A DNA stretch of 64,000 nt from Berberis thunbergii (taxonomy: Eukaryota > Streptophyta > Magnoliopsida > Ranunculales > Berberidaceae). The stretch lies in NCBI GenBank assembly GCA_003290165.1, contig QNQO01000681.1, positions 310,001-374,000 of the forward strand, in the 5' to 3' direction. A program made the position numbers and the translations under genes. Numbering within the stretch: position 1 is the stretch's first letter; each line of letters opens with the position of its first letter. A model generated the notes under the pieces. The model did not search any database, was not told where the DNA came from, and worked only from the letters and a program-made list of their open reading frames with translations. Shown here in pieces: positions 22,648-34,938 of this stretch.

Positions 22648-25600
22648 CTAGTGTAATACCCGTGCCGTTGGCACTATTGCAGACTATTGTCGAAAGAGAC
22701 ATGCACACAATATCATTATATCCAAAAAAATGTAATTTTTTTGAATAAAGTAATTTATCTAAACATGTCGTAAATGACTATAATGACAATCAATGTCATG
22801 AACAACTAAAAAATCAAAATTTCGCCAGAGTTTCCTTTGTATTTTTCAATATTGAAACCTGTCTGAACCTGTCATAAAAAATTACAATGGCAATCAATGC
22901 CATGAACACCACATAATATCTACCAAACCCCAATACTCAAAAACCATAAAACTCCAACATTTAAGCACTCTTAAAAAAGAAGAATTTCATCAAACAAATA
23001 TGGTGCATCCAGTAGTGGAGGCAAGTTACCAGAGGAAACCATTGAAGAAAAATCATTTTTTATTAGAGAATACATTGAAGAGGAATCCACCTTGAAGCTA
23101 GGGTCAAGAAAGCAGTATAGAGTTACTTGTTACCTTGAATGACTCCTTCGTTCCTCCAGATTCTTGCCAAGTCTGCAAGTGAAAATACACTTCAAGGCCT
23201 CCACCTGTTTCCAAACAAAAGAGCATCAAAATGACTGCATAATTCACTATTGCTAAAGATGAACTACAATTGTAAGGGTAGGGTAAAAACAGAATGTTGA
23301 AACACAATCAAGTCATTAAGTCTCCACTTGTATTACTGTAACTTGAGTTTCTATATTACTTGATATTCCACTTAGATTTTTCTTATTTGATTCTTCCACT
23401 TAGAAGTTGCAAGATGGAAAAACTGAAGCTTTGTTCTTCACGATATCTTTAAACTAACTGATCCTCCTACGACACTCCTATACTTCAAGTTTAGATTTTT
23501 CGACAGCTGACATTCTCAACTACAAATACTATCAATCATTAAGACATGCAAAGTAACAACCAAATCTCCTTAAAAGGGAATACCCTCAAAAAGGACAATC
23601 TCCGTAGAAGAGGGAGGAATGCGAACAACAAATGCGTCATGCATGTCAAGTAATGAATTAATCAACCATTTGTTTGTCAACTGCAGTGTTTGTAGGTGCA
23701 TTTGTATTGTCGAAAGAGACATGCACACAATATCATTATATCCAAAAAAAATGTAATTTTTTGAATAAAGTAATTTATCTAAACATGTCATTAGTGACTA
23801 TAATGACAATCAATGTCATGAACAACTAAAAAATCAAAATTTCGCCAGAGTTTCCTCTGTATTTATCAATATTGAAACCTGTCTGAACCTGTCATAAAAA
23901 ATTACAATGGCAATCAATGCCATGAACAACACATAATATATACCAAACCCCAATACTCAAAAACCATAAAACTCCAACCTTTAAGCACTCTTAAAAAAGA
24001 AGAATTTCATTAAACAAATATGGTGCATCCAGTAGTGGAGGCAAGTTACCAGAGGAAACCATTGAAGAAAAATCGATTTTTTTATTAGAGAATACATTGA
24101 AGAGGAATCCACATTGAAGCTAGGGTCAAGAAAGCAGTATAGAAATCTGAAAAAAAAATTTAAAAAGAAGAAGTGTCTTAAGAGCGAAGAGATCTGGAAA
24201 AAAAAAAAAAAAAAAGCAAACCGTGTGTTATTCAGATCTGAAGAAGAAGAAGAAGGATCTTACTTTTCCTCTTCGGCTTCACCCCTCCTCCTAGTCCACC
24301 GAATCGAAGAATGAAAGGAGAGAGTGAGGAGAAGAGATTAAAAAAAAAAAAAAAAAAGACCAAATCAAGAATTACATCAGCTTAAATTCAGACATCACAA
24401 AATACCTAATTAAGGTCTGGCATTCCAAGCATGCATGCTGCCTATTTATTAATTATTATTGGTTTGAACAACTCCACTTTGGGAGAGCTTTAACTGAAAG
24501 CTAAAGAAAGAAAATACACAACTTGGGGTGTGGGGGGGGGGGGGGGGGTCTGTGACCCTCTCTGCACTTTTTATTGTACCTAGTATTTACTAAAATTGGG
24601 AAATAAACCTGAATAATCTTCTCAGTAAAGAAAAGTAGTGAACCCAAACTGGTTTCATCAACTATTCTTTAAGTAGTCTCCTTAAGCATACCAAGTTCCA
24701 AAAGCAAAAGTATAAAGCTTACCTGCCTGCAATCAAGCAAGCGGAATGCCTGTCTGCTTGCAAGAAAGCAAGCAAGCAAGCATGATGTCTGCCTGCAAGC
24801 AACCAAGCATGTTGCCTGCAAGCAAGCATGCATGCTGCCTATTTATTATTTATTATTGGTTTGAACAACTCCAATTTGGGGAAAACTTTTACTGAAAGCT
24901 AAAGAAAGAAAATACAAAACTTGGGGTGGGGGGTGTATGACCCCCTCTGCACTTTTTGTTGTAAGATCAAAGTCACGACATTCATTTTCGATAATTGTAA
25001 GATCAAAGTCAGAGTTCGATGTAACACATAAAAGTAAGAGAATAAAAAAGGATACACTACTCAGGAAAAATAAAAACAACATTTTCTTATGAATGGACAG
25101 GTTTGGAAGCATTGCACATAATGAAACCATGAATTACCTTGTAGTTCATGCAAGTAAGACAACCATAGCTTGAAAGTAATATGGCTGATTGGTCCAGAAT
25201 ACCATTTTTTAGACCTAAATATTCATTTTCGATAAGCCTGCAAAACAGAAAAAATGATTTTTGAAGAGTTCGTAAAAAGGAAGTCACGACATAAAGTAAG
25301 AGAATTAAGAAAGGATAATCTACTTGGCAGAAAAGAAAAAACAGCAGGTATGGAACCATTGCACACACACACACATGTATATGAGAAAGGAATGCAACTT
25401 ATAAAAATTCGTGATTCGAAGTCAATCAACAAAGCCCCAGATTGATGGAGATTTGCGTCGATGCAAGTTAACACAATATATATCGATGTGAGAATTGTTG
25501 CCATGATTCGCTTGAACTTTTGAGGCAATTTTTAGTTGTAGATTAACAGGAATACAATCTCTAGATTGGCCTACATGATCTCACCTTCATGTAGACCACA

Positions 25601-28208
25601 TGGTTATCTACATGGTAACACACACCAACCAATTGATTATTCAGATGTAACACATAAAAGTAAGAGAATGAGAAAGGATAAACTACTCAGTAGAGTTCGA
25701 TGTAACACATATAAGTAAGAGAATAAGAAAGGATAAACTACTCAGCAGAAAAATAAAAACAACATTTTTCTTATGAATTGACAGGTTTGGAAGCATTGCA
25801 CATAATGAACCATGAATTACCTTGCAGTTCATGCAAGTAAGACAGCCATAGCTTGAAAGTAATATGACAGAAACAATGATTTTTTGAAAAGTTCGTAAAA
25901 GGAAGTCACGACATAAAGTAAGAGAATTAAGAAAGGATAATCTACTTGGCAGAAAAGTAAAAACAGCAGGTATGGAACCATTGCACACACACACACATAT
26001 GTTTATGAGAAAGGAATGCAACTTAACTAACAGAGGATCCAGTCGACCCTATTACAATATAAATTTTGAAATATTAAAAGTAGTATAATGGACATTTTTA
26101 ACAAAAATACAACTAACATGTAGTAAGTACAATAAGGCATTTTGCTAAAACACATACAAAATATCAATTTCCACATTATTCTACACATAAGAACGAAAAA
26201 TGCCAAAAGCCATATATTGCAAAAATGATTCTACCATTCATGTGCCTATCAATGTTCCAGAAATGAATCATTGGAGAATATGTGAAAAACATTTGACACT
26301 CATTGGATCCACCAACCTTATTTTATTTTATTTTTTCATGAGCACTTTGAGTTCCACTTGTTCTTCCAATGTCCCCACTTCAAAAGCAAAACCAAATCTA
26401 ACCCAATATTCTAGTGAGTGATGTAAGAGAGACAGAGAGGAAAAAGAAAGCTGTGTAGATGTGTGTGTGTTGAAAATACATTTCGACAGTGTGAGTAGCA
26501 GCTAATCCAATTACATAGTGTGGAGTAAGGTATTTAGGATCTCTAGCTATTAAGCATCCAATTCCCAGCTAAATCACTATAGCTATTGAGAAACCAATTA
26601 CATAGTATGGGGTATTTTTGTTGGTTATCTCTAAAAAAAATCATACAAATGGTCTCTGTTAGAACCAAAGCAATTGTGAGAAATACCCACTTGGAGATCC
26701 AAATGAAGGCAATCAGAAGCCAAGTTCAAATTCAAGCAATCAAGCACAAAATTCAGAAACGACCCCAACAACCAAATTTTCAAAAACAAACTCAAATCAA
26801 TCGGATAGATTTCGAATACCCAATCGACAATTCAATCCCCCAAGATATCAGAAATAGATAATCTTAAGGTGTGCTCTTAGGTAGCAATTTAGCATCAAAT
26901 TCAACAGTTGGAAACATAAATATGCCTTTCCAATCATCAGCTAACATTCTAGCGAATCTCCTAAATACAACTTAACTGGTATTTTTCTTCAAGGATATGA
27001 CCAACCATTCATAATAATTTTCCAGAAAATGAGATATTTGCCTGTCAAATATTTAAAAGCAAGAACAAAATGAAACAAAACCAAAAACATAGCTCATTCA
27101 AATCAAAACTGTGAGACGTACTCTTTATCAGCAATGTGTATTGTCGAGACCAAATCAACCTGAACAAATGAAAACCCAACCTCAATTTTCAACAAAAAAG
27201 AAGAAGACATTAATGTAAACATGAAGAGATGCTATAAAGTGTCCTTGTCCCTAGATGATATAATGTAGGTGAGCTTATTAATTTAGGTGAAAGAACAACT
27301 TGTCCCTAGATGATATCTATACCACCTGTTAATACCGTAAAAGTTGTAGCTTTAACAATTCAAAAATGGACAAAGGTTTGTTTAATGAAATCCCTTGCTC
27401 AATGCCTTATTAAAGGTTGCAATCTAAAACCCTAAAAAAAATCTGCAAATCCTAATAAAAACTTCCACTAAACATACTAACCACACAAATCATTAGCAAA
27501 TCAGAAACACACATCCAAATTAAGCAACCAATATGGAAAGATTAACGAAATCAAAAGAGATCGAATGGAAGACGAAGAACTCACCCGCAGATCCGAGCAT
27601 TCGATTCGACTGTGTGTTGAGCAAAACTCTCTACTTTCCCTTTTGAATCTCATGAAATCGTCCTCAATCGATTGATTCAACGAAGACGAAAAGTCAGGGA
27701 TTCGTTTCGAGGCGTTGAAGAGAGGAGTCGAAGTTGTTTCGAGGCGTTGTAAGAACCTGTATTGAAGAGGAGATCGAAAATTCGAAACCCTACTTGACCA
27801 AATCGAAACCCTAATAGCAAAGAAGAGAATGGAAGAAGAAGAAGAAGAAAAAAGAAGAAGAGAAACACACCTCTGATGAGAATCGAAGAATTGAAGAATG
27901 GGTATTGAGCTTCTTCAAATCTTACCTTCCTTCAAGACCTTCTTCATTTCCTGAGAAAAAAAAAAAAAAAAAAAACCAAATTGGATGTTACCTTCAGATC
28001 TGAAGAAGAAGAGGAGGAGGAGATGTAAAGAAGAAGAAGGATGTTACCTTCTCATACTTGTCCTTCTTCTTCTCTTCTTCTCGGGTTTTTTTTTTTTTTT
28101 TTTTTTTTCACTTAGCATCTGCCAATGACATAAAATGCCATGTAGGACATTCTCTCACGAAATACTGTTCATGAACAGTAAATAAACCCATCTGAAATGT
28201 TAGATAGA
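22648..28208 (-). mobile_element. Helitron copy 2 (middle unit)
   Basis: Begins at the junction agataga|ctag and repeats copy 1 nearly base for base with the same internal landmarks. Both junctions are exact: CTAG of one unit followed at once by TCTATCT of the next on the minus strand. Confidence 0.9.
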
Positions 28209-31200
28209 CTAGTGTAATACCCGTGCCGTTGGCACTATTGCAGACTATTGTCGAAAGAGACATGCACACAATATCATTATATCCAAAAAAATGTAATTTT
28301 TTTGAATAAAGTAATTTATCTAAACATGTCGTAAATGACTATAATGACAATCAATGTCATGAACAACTAAAAAATCAAAATTTCGCCAGAGTTTCCTTTG
28401 TATTTTCAATATTGAAACCTGTCTGAACCTGTCATAAAAAATTACAATGGCAATCAATGCCATGAACACCACATAATATCTACCAAACCCCAATACTCAA
28501 AAACCATAAAACTCCAACATTTAAGCACTCTTAAAAAAGAAGAATTTCATCAAACAAATATGGTGCATCCAGTAGTGGAGGCAAGTTACCAGAGGAAACC
28601 ATTGAAGAAAAATCATTTTTTATTAGAGAATACATTGAAGAGGAATCCACCTTGAAGCTAGGGTCAAGAAAGCAGTATAGAGTTACTTGTTACCTTGAAT
28701 GACTCCTTCGTTCCTCCAGATTCTTGCCAAGTCTGCAAGTGAAATACACTTCAAGGCCTCCACCTGTTTCCAAACAAAAGAGCATCAAAATGACTGCATA
28801 ATTCACTATTGCTAAAGATGAACTACAATTGTAAGGGTAGGGTAAAAACAGAATGTTGAAACACAATCAAGTCATTAAGTCTCCACTTGTATTACTGTAA
28901 CTTGAGTTTCTATATTACTTGATATTCCACTTAGATTTTTCTTATTTGATTCTTCCACTTAGAAGTTGCAAGATGGAAAAACTGAAGCTTTGTTCTTCAC
29001 GATATCTTTAAACTAACTGATCCTCCTACGACACTCCTATACTTCAAGTTTAGATTTTTCGACAGCTGACATTCTCAACTACAAATACTATCAATCATTA
29101 AGACATGCAAAGTAACAACCAAATCTCCTTAAAAGGGAATACCCTCAAAAAGGACAATCTCCGTAGAAGAGGGAGGAATGCGAACAACAAATGCGTCATG
29201 CATGTCAAGTAATGAATTAATCAACCATTTGTTTGTCAACTGCAGTGTTTGTAGGTGCATTTGTATTGTCGAAAGAGACATGCACACAATATCATTATAT
29301 CCAAAAAAATGTAATTTTTTTGAATAAAGTAATTTATCTAAACATGTCATTAGTGACTATAATGACAATCAATGTCATGAACAACTAAAAAATCAAAATT
29401 TCGCCAGAGTTTCCTCTGTATTTATCAATATTGAAACCTGTCTGAACCTGTCATAAAAAATTACAATGGCAATCAATGCCATGAACAACACATAATATAT
29501 ACCAAACCCCAATACTCAAAAACCATAAAACTCCAACCTTTAAGCACTCTTAAAAAAGAAGAATTTCATTAAACAAATATGGTGCATCCAGTAGTGGAGG
29601 CAAGTTACCAGAGGAAACCATTGAAGAAAAAATCGATTTTTTTTATTAGAGAATACATTGAAGAGGAATCCACATTGAAGCTAGGGTCAAGAAAGCAGTA
29701 TAGAAATCTGAAAAAAAAAATTTAAAAAGAAGAAGTTGTCTTAAGAGCGAAGAGATCTGGAAAAAAAAAAAAAAAAAGCAAACCGTGTGTTATTCAGATC
29801 TGAAGAAGAAGAAGAAGGATCTTACTTTTCCTCTTCGGCTTCACCCCTCCTCCTAGTCCACCGAATCGAAGAATGAAAGGAGAGAGTGAGGAGAAGAGAT
29901 TAAAAAAAAAAAAAAAAGACCAAATCAAGAATTACATCAGCTTAAAATTCATGACATCACAAAATACCTAATAAGGTCTGGCATTCCAAGCATGCATGCT
30001 GCCTATTTATTAATTATTATTGGGTTTGAACAACTCCACTTTGGAGAGCTTTAACTGAAAGCTAAAGAAAGAAAATACACAACTTGGGGTGTGGGGGGGG
30101 GGGGGGGGTCTGTGACCCTCTCTGCACTTTTTATTGTACCTAGTATTTACTAAAATTGGGAAATAAACCTGAATAATCTTCCAGTAAAGAAAAGTAGTGA
30201 ACCCAAACTGGTTTCATCAACTATTCTTTAAGTAGTCTCCTTAAGCATACCAAGTTCCAAAAGCAAAAGTAAAAGCTTACCTGCCTGCAATCAAGCAAGC
30301 GGAATGCCTGTCTGCTTGCCAAGAAAGCAAGCAAGCAAGCATGATGTCTGCGCTGCAAGCAACCAAGCATGTTGCCTGCAAGCAAGCATGCATGCTGCCT
30401 ATTTATTATTTATTATTGGTTTGAAACAACTCCAATTTGGGAAAACTTTTACTGAAAGCTAAAGGAAAGAAAATACAAAACTTGGGGTGGGGGTGTATGA
30501 CCCCCTCTGCACTTGTTGTAAATCAAAGTCACGACATTCATTTTCGATAATTGTAAGATCAAAGTCAGAGTTCGATGTAACACATAAAGTAAAGAGAATA
30601 AAAAGGATACACTACTCAGGAAAAAATAAAAACAACATTTTCTTATGAATGGACAGGTTGAAGCATTGCACATAATAAACCCATGAAACTACCTTGTAGT
30701 TCATGCAAGTAAGACAAACCATGCTTGAAAGTAATATGGCTGATTGGTCCAGAATACCATTTTTTAGACCTAAATATTCATTTTCGATAAGGCCTGCCAA
30801 ACAGAAAAAAATGATTTTTGAAGAGTTCGTAAAAGGAAGTCACGACATAAAGTAAGAGAATTAAGAAAGGGATAATTACTGGCAGAAAAGAAAAAACAGC
30901 AGGTATGGAACCATTGCACACACACACCACATGTATATGAGAAAGGAATGCAACTATAAAAATTCTGATTCGAAGTCAATCAACAAGCCCCAGATTGATG
31001 GAGATTTGCGTCGATGCAAGTTAACACAATTATATATCGATGTGAGAATTGTTGCCCATGATTCGCTTGAAACTTTTGAGGCAATTTTAGTTGTAGATAA
31101 CAGGAATACAATCTCTAGATTGGCCTACATGATTCTCACCTTCATGTAGACACATGTTATTCTACATGGTAACACACACCAACCAATTGATTATTCAATG

Positions 31201-33970
31201 TAAACCATAAAAGTAAAGAAGAGAAAGGATAAACTACCTCAGTAGAGTTCCGGTGTAACACATAGAAGTAAGAGAATAAGAAAGGATAAACTACCTCAGG
31301 CAGAAAAATGAAAAATCACATGTTTTCGTATGATAAGTGGACAGCTGTTTGAGCACATGCTACTGCAGATAGATGAACCATGAATTACCTTGCAGTTCAG
31401 CAAGTAAGACAGCCATAGCTTGAAAGTAATATGACAGAAACAATGATTTTTTGAAAAGTTCGTAAAAGGAAGTCACGACATAAAGTAAGAGAATTAAGAA
31501 AGGATAATCTACTTGGCAGAAAAGTAAAAACAGCAGGTATGGAACCATTGCACACACACACACATATGTTATGAGAAAGGAATGCAACTTAACTAACAGA
31601 GGATCCAGTCGACCCTATTACAATAAAATTTGAAATATTAAAAGTAGTATAATGGACATTTTTAACAAAATACAACTAACATTGTAAGTACAATAAGGCA
31701 TTTGCTAAAACACATACAAAATATCAATTTCCACATATTCTACACATAAGAACGAAAATGCCAAAAGCCATATATGCAAAAATGATTTACCATTCATGTG
31801 CCTATCAATGTTCCAGAAATGAATCATTGGAGAATATGTGAAAAACATTTGACACTCATTGGATCACCAACCTTATTTTATTTTATTTTTCATGAGCACT
31901 TGAGTTCCACTTGTTCTCCAAGTCCCCACTCAAAGCAAACCAAATCTAACCCAATATTCAGTGAGTGATGTAAGAGACAGAGAGGAAAAAGAAAGCTGTG
32001 TAGATGTGTGTGTGTTGAAAATACATTTCGACAGTGTGAGTAGCAGCTAATCCAATTACATAGTGTGGAGTAAGGTATTTAGGATCTCTAGCTATTAAGC
32101 ATCCAATTCCCAGCTAAATCACTATAGCTATTGAGAAACCAATTACATAGTATGGGGTATTTTTGTTGGTTATCTCTAAAAAAAATCATACAAATGGTCT
32201 CTGTTAGAACCAAAGCAATTGTGAGAAATACCCACTTGGAGATCCAAATGAAGGCAATCAGAAGCCAAGTTCAAATTCAAGCAATCAAGCACAAAATTCA
32301 GAAACGACCCCAACAACCAAATTTTCAAAAACAAAACTCAAATCAATCGGATAGATTCGAATACCCAATCGACAATTCAATCCCCCAAGATATCAGAAAT
32401 AGATAATCTTAAGGTGTGCTCTTAGGTAGCAATTTAGCATCAAATTCAACAGTTGGAAACATAAATATGCCTTTCCAATCATCAGCTAACATTCTAGCGA
32501 ATCTCCTAAATACAACTTAACTGGTATTTTTCTTCAAGGATATGACCAACCATTCATAATAATTTTCCAGAAAATGAGATATTTGCCTGTCAAATATTTA
32601 AAAGCAAGAACAAAATGAAACAAAACCAAAAACATAGCTCATTCAAATCAAAACTGTGAGACGTACTCTTTATCAGCAATGTGTATTGTCGAGACCAAAT
32701 CAACCTGAACAAATGAAAACCCAACCTCAATTTTCAACAAAAAAGAAGAAGAAGACATTAATGTAAACATGAAGAGATGCTATAAAGTGTCCTTGTCCCT
32801 AGATGATATAATGTAGGTGAGCTTATTAAGTAGGTGAAAGAACAACTTGTCCCTAGATGATATCTATACCACCTGTTAATACCGTAAAAGTTGTAGCTTT
32901 AACAATTCAAAAATGGACAAAGGTTTGTTTAATGAAATCCCTTGCTCAATGCCTTATTAAAGGTTGCAATCTAAAACCCTAAAAAAAATCTGCAAATCCT
33001 AATAAAAACTTCCACTAAACATACTAACCACACAAATCATTAGCAAATCAGAAACACACATCCAAATTAAGCAACCAATATGGAAAGATTAACGAAATCA
33101 AAAGAGATCGAATGGAAGACGAAGAACTCACTGTGTGTTGAGCAAAAGTCTTCATCCAAAAAAAAGATGAAGCCCTGTGGAGAAGAAGAAGAAGATGGAG
33201 AAGCAGGAAGCAAGAAGATGAACTCCTGTGTGTTGAGCAAAACTCTCTACTTCCCTTTTGAATCTCATGAAATCGTCCTCAATCGATTTTATTTAATCTT
33301 TAGAGCAAAACGAAGACGAATCTCTAATCTTTAACGAAAAGTCAGGGATTCGAAGAGAGGAGTCGAAGTTGTTTCGAGGCGTTGTAAGAACCTGTATTGA
33401 AGAGGAGATCGAAAATTCGAAACCCTACTTGACCAAATCGAAATCATGAAGAATGGGTATTGAAGAGGAGAAGAAATTCTCTAATAGCAAATCGAAAATT
33501 CGAAACCCTACTTGACCAAATCGAAACCCTAATAGCAAAGAAGAGAATGGAAGAAGAAGAAGAAGAAGAAGAGAAACACACCTCTGATGAGAATCGAAGA
33601 ATTGAAGAATGGGTATTGAGCTTCTTCAAATCTTACCTTCCTTCAAGACCTTCTTCATTTCCTGAGAAAAAAAAAAAAAAAAAAAAACCAAATTGGGATG
33701 TTACCTTCAGATCTGAAGAAGAAGAGGAGGAGGAGATGTAAAGAAGAAGAAGGATGTTACCTTCTCATACTTGTCCTTCTTCTTCTCTTCTTCTCTGCTT
33801 GGTGGGAGGGGTTGGGTAGAGGAAGAGAGGGAGAGGAAAGCATCGGGGTTTTTTTTTTTTTTTTTTTTTCCACTTAGCATCTGCCAATGACATAAAAATC
33901 CATGTAGGACATTCTCTCACGAAATACTGTTCATGAACAGTAAATAAACCCATCTGAAATGTTAGATAGA
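28209..33970 (-). mobile_element. Helitron copy 3 (5'-most unit, divergent 5' part)
   Basis: Shares both termini and all landmarks with copies 1 and 2. It differs in two ways. Around 33128-33360 and 33440-33540 it carries extra or rearranged sequence, and near 33798-33845 it has a ggtgggaggggttgggt segment missing from the others. From about 29640 to 32000 it has dozens of scattered one-base indels and a garbled patch near 31300-31375. The first set looks like real divergence of the 5' part; the second looks like low-quality consensus. Confidence 0.88.
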
Positions 33971-34938
33971 TAGTTGAAAAAATTTAATTTCCTAGCATTT
34001 TTTGGTTCCACCTATGCTACTCAACGTAGCTCCATTCACATTTAGTGCAATCATGTTAGGCAATGGGCTCACTCAATTAATCAATAACAGAGGGCTTATG
34101 CTCGATCAGATTGAAGACTTTCCATAAATATTTTTTTTACATGTTTTTAATGTTAAATAAACAAGGATTGAAATCTGAAAACTTGCAAGAATGGTCTCCA
34201 CTAAACGGTTCAACTGTCCCCTTCCAAACCGAGACCCACCAATCCCCCCTGCATGTGCAACACACGTGCTCTTTTTATTGTAAACACGCGAGGTGTGTGC
34301 ACTCCAAACCACGGTCGGGTACCCGGTCAATTAAATTTAACCATGGTTAAATCAAAATCAAAGTCCCTCTCTCTCTTTCTACTCACTCTCACTCCTCTTC
34401 TTCATCCCCAGAAGCTTCGCTTCGCTTCGTTTCCCCTTTAAAAAGCTCACTTTTTTCATCTCTCTTTCACAGTGGTGTTGGTGGTGGTGGGTTCTCACAT
34501 ATCTTCTTTTTGTCTCTCCCAATTTTTCGGGCTTCGTCGATGTTCGAACACTAGACCTTCTTCTTGGCTTCTGCAAGTCTCCAAACCCTAAACTTTCAAA
34601 CACTCGATCGATTCTTGTTCTGTTTGTATTCGCAACTCTCGATATTGTAATTTAGGGTTTTGTTTTGGGTATCGTTTTAATATGGTCATTTTTACTGCAT
34701 TTGATTCAATTCTGTTTGGGCGAATTTCAACAAAGAATGCATTTTTATGTTTGTAGGATTTGAATTTGGGGAGCAGAGGAAGTTTGTTTGGGGGTTAGAT
34801 TTTAGTTTTAATTGATTTGTATTATTGTGAGCTTAATTTAACATTTGGGTTTGGGTTGAAGAAGAAAACATTAATTTTGGCGAAAGATTAGATTTTGAGG
34901 AGTTATTTGGGGTGGTTATTTGAATTTTGGTAGTGGGC
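33971..34938 (+). promoter_or_regulatory. MKP1 upstream region and presumed 5' UTR
   Basis: Single-copy sequence between the Helitron array and the MKP1 start codon. CT-rich leader-like sequence (ccctctctctctttctact) lies near 34363-34395, with further CT-rich tracts to about 34620 and T-rich, intron-like sequence after that. A 5' UTR intron is possible but no site pair stands out. The exact promoter is not identifiable. Confidence 0.35.

Larger units (their letters stand above)
17079..33970 (-). mobile_element. Tandem array of three non-autonomous Helitrons
   Basis: Three units of 5,569, 5,561 and 5,762 bp abut without a spacer (17079-22647, 22648-28208, 28209-33970). Read on the minus strand, each starts TCTATCTAACATTTC and ends with a GTGCC/GGCAC stem, ten bases, then CTAG. 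That is the Helitron signature: 5'-TC, a 3' hairpin, and CTRR. The host base before the 5' end is A (complement of 33971) and the base after the 3' end is T (complement of 17078), matching Helitron insertion between A and T without target duplication. No RepHel protein is encoded, so the elements are non-autonomous. Long ORFs are absent; the small ones are repeat-derived. Confidence 0.9.

Noticed and set aside
34927..34938. Earlier in-frame start for MKP1
   Set aside because: The upstream codons begin with TTG/GTG rather than ATG; the ATG at 34939 is followed by the family's MVG start.
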